DNA of 5,876 bases from Actinomycetes bacterium (lineage in GTDB: Bacteria > Actinomycetota > Acidimicrobiia > Acidimicrobiales > RAAP-2): NCBI GenBank assembly GCA_021787255.1, contig JAJYMD010000400.1, forward strand, positions 1-5,876, read 5' to 3'. The notes below the pieces were generated by a model. It was not told where the DNA came from. It worked only from the letters and a program-made list of their open reading frames with translations, and did not search any database. How positions within the stretch are numbered: the stretch's first letter is position 1; the number at the start of each line of letters is the position of its first letter. The translations under genes were made by a program, and so were the position numbers. Positions 5,737 to 5,876 of this stretch are shown here, one piece after another.

Positions 5737-5856
5737 CTGGCTTGCTTCATTCGGATCGTTCTACTTGGCTCGTTCTACTTGGCTCGTCTTACTCGACTTG
5801 CTTCATTTGGCTCGTTTTCTTTGGCTTGTGTCATCTGGCTTGTTTCATCTGGCTCG
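5731..5856. repeat. Degenerate 14-bp tandem array, 9 units, containing the PLP-enzyme start codon
   Basis: Nine consecutive 14-bp units run without gaps from 5731 to 5856. On the minus strand the consensus is CRAGCCARATGAAR. Units three and four (5759-5786) are identical and the others differ at several bases, so the array is older than the one at the left end. It is visibly richer in A and T than the surrounding genes. The unit nearest the gene (5731-5744) contains the ATG of the PLP enzyme, so the array is its whole visible 5' region. Units 1, 2, 6, 8 and 9 counted from the gene keep an ATG. No promoter is visible before the window ends. Confidence 0.9.
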
Positions 5857-5876
5857 CATGCGAACGAGAACCTCCA

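Noticed and set aside
5731..5856. CRISPR array or replication iterons
   Set aside because: Units are contiguous without spacers, which excludes CRISPR. At 14 bp they are shorter than usual iterons, and no replication gene is in view.
5854..5863. 10-bp palindrome TCGCATGCGA at the distal end of the 14-bp array
   Set aside because: It is short and not clearly tied to a promoter; I could not match it to a known operator.
5731..5876. Hydrophobic plus-strand frames through the 14-bp array, open to the window edge
   Set aside because: All three plus frames are open because the repeat unit lacks stops in that direction. None has an ATG and SD near its beginning, so it is a by-product of repeat composition.

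Overview
The window is GC-rich and fits a high-GC actinobacterium or a relative. Codons prefer G or C in third position, Shine-Dalgarno (SD) sites are clear, and one gene encodes a secreted Ig-like surface protein of an actinobacterial style. The lineage is inferred from style only. Both ends run into tandem arrays: 15-bp units at the left and 14-bp units at the right. These may be where the assembly broke.

Layout from left to right: a near-perfect 15-bp minisatellite (1-111); a plus-strand gene for a secreted protein of unknown function (229-999); a convergent junction with a duplicated stop-codon segment and a 12-bp-stem hairpin (992-1057); and four minus-strand genes. In order of transcription, from the right, these are a class V aminotransferase-fold PLP enzyme (5736-4513), an M20D amidohydrolase overlapping it (4519-3308), a 327-bp regulatory gap, then DppB-like (2980-2030) and DppC-like (1977-1054) peptide ABC permeases.

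The gap (2981-3307) is the most structured non-coding part. It holds a TTGTCA-N17-TATGAT promoter facing the permeases, a 15-nt palindrome over its -10 box, an 8-bp direct repeat at 11-bp period over its -35 box, and a 9-bp inverted repeat enclosing all of these. Between promoter and dppB-like gene, where a substrate-binding protein gene is often found, there is only a short coding-like stretch whose composition switches frame once. It may be a decayed gene. No ATPase or intact binding protein is visible, so the permeases need partners encoded elsewhere.

A working model, by inference, is uptake of a peptide-like or N-acylated amino acid compound through the permeases, deacylation by the M20D enzyme, and conversion of the freed amino acid by the PLP enzyme. 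The PLP enzyme lacks the ring-stacking His and the persulfide Cys of SufS-type cysteine desulfurases, so its reaction is open. Its start codon lies inside the last unit of a degenerate 14-bp array, an unusual translation-start arrangement. No RNA gene, insertion sequence or CRISPR array was seen.
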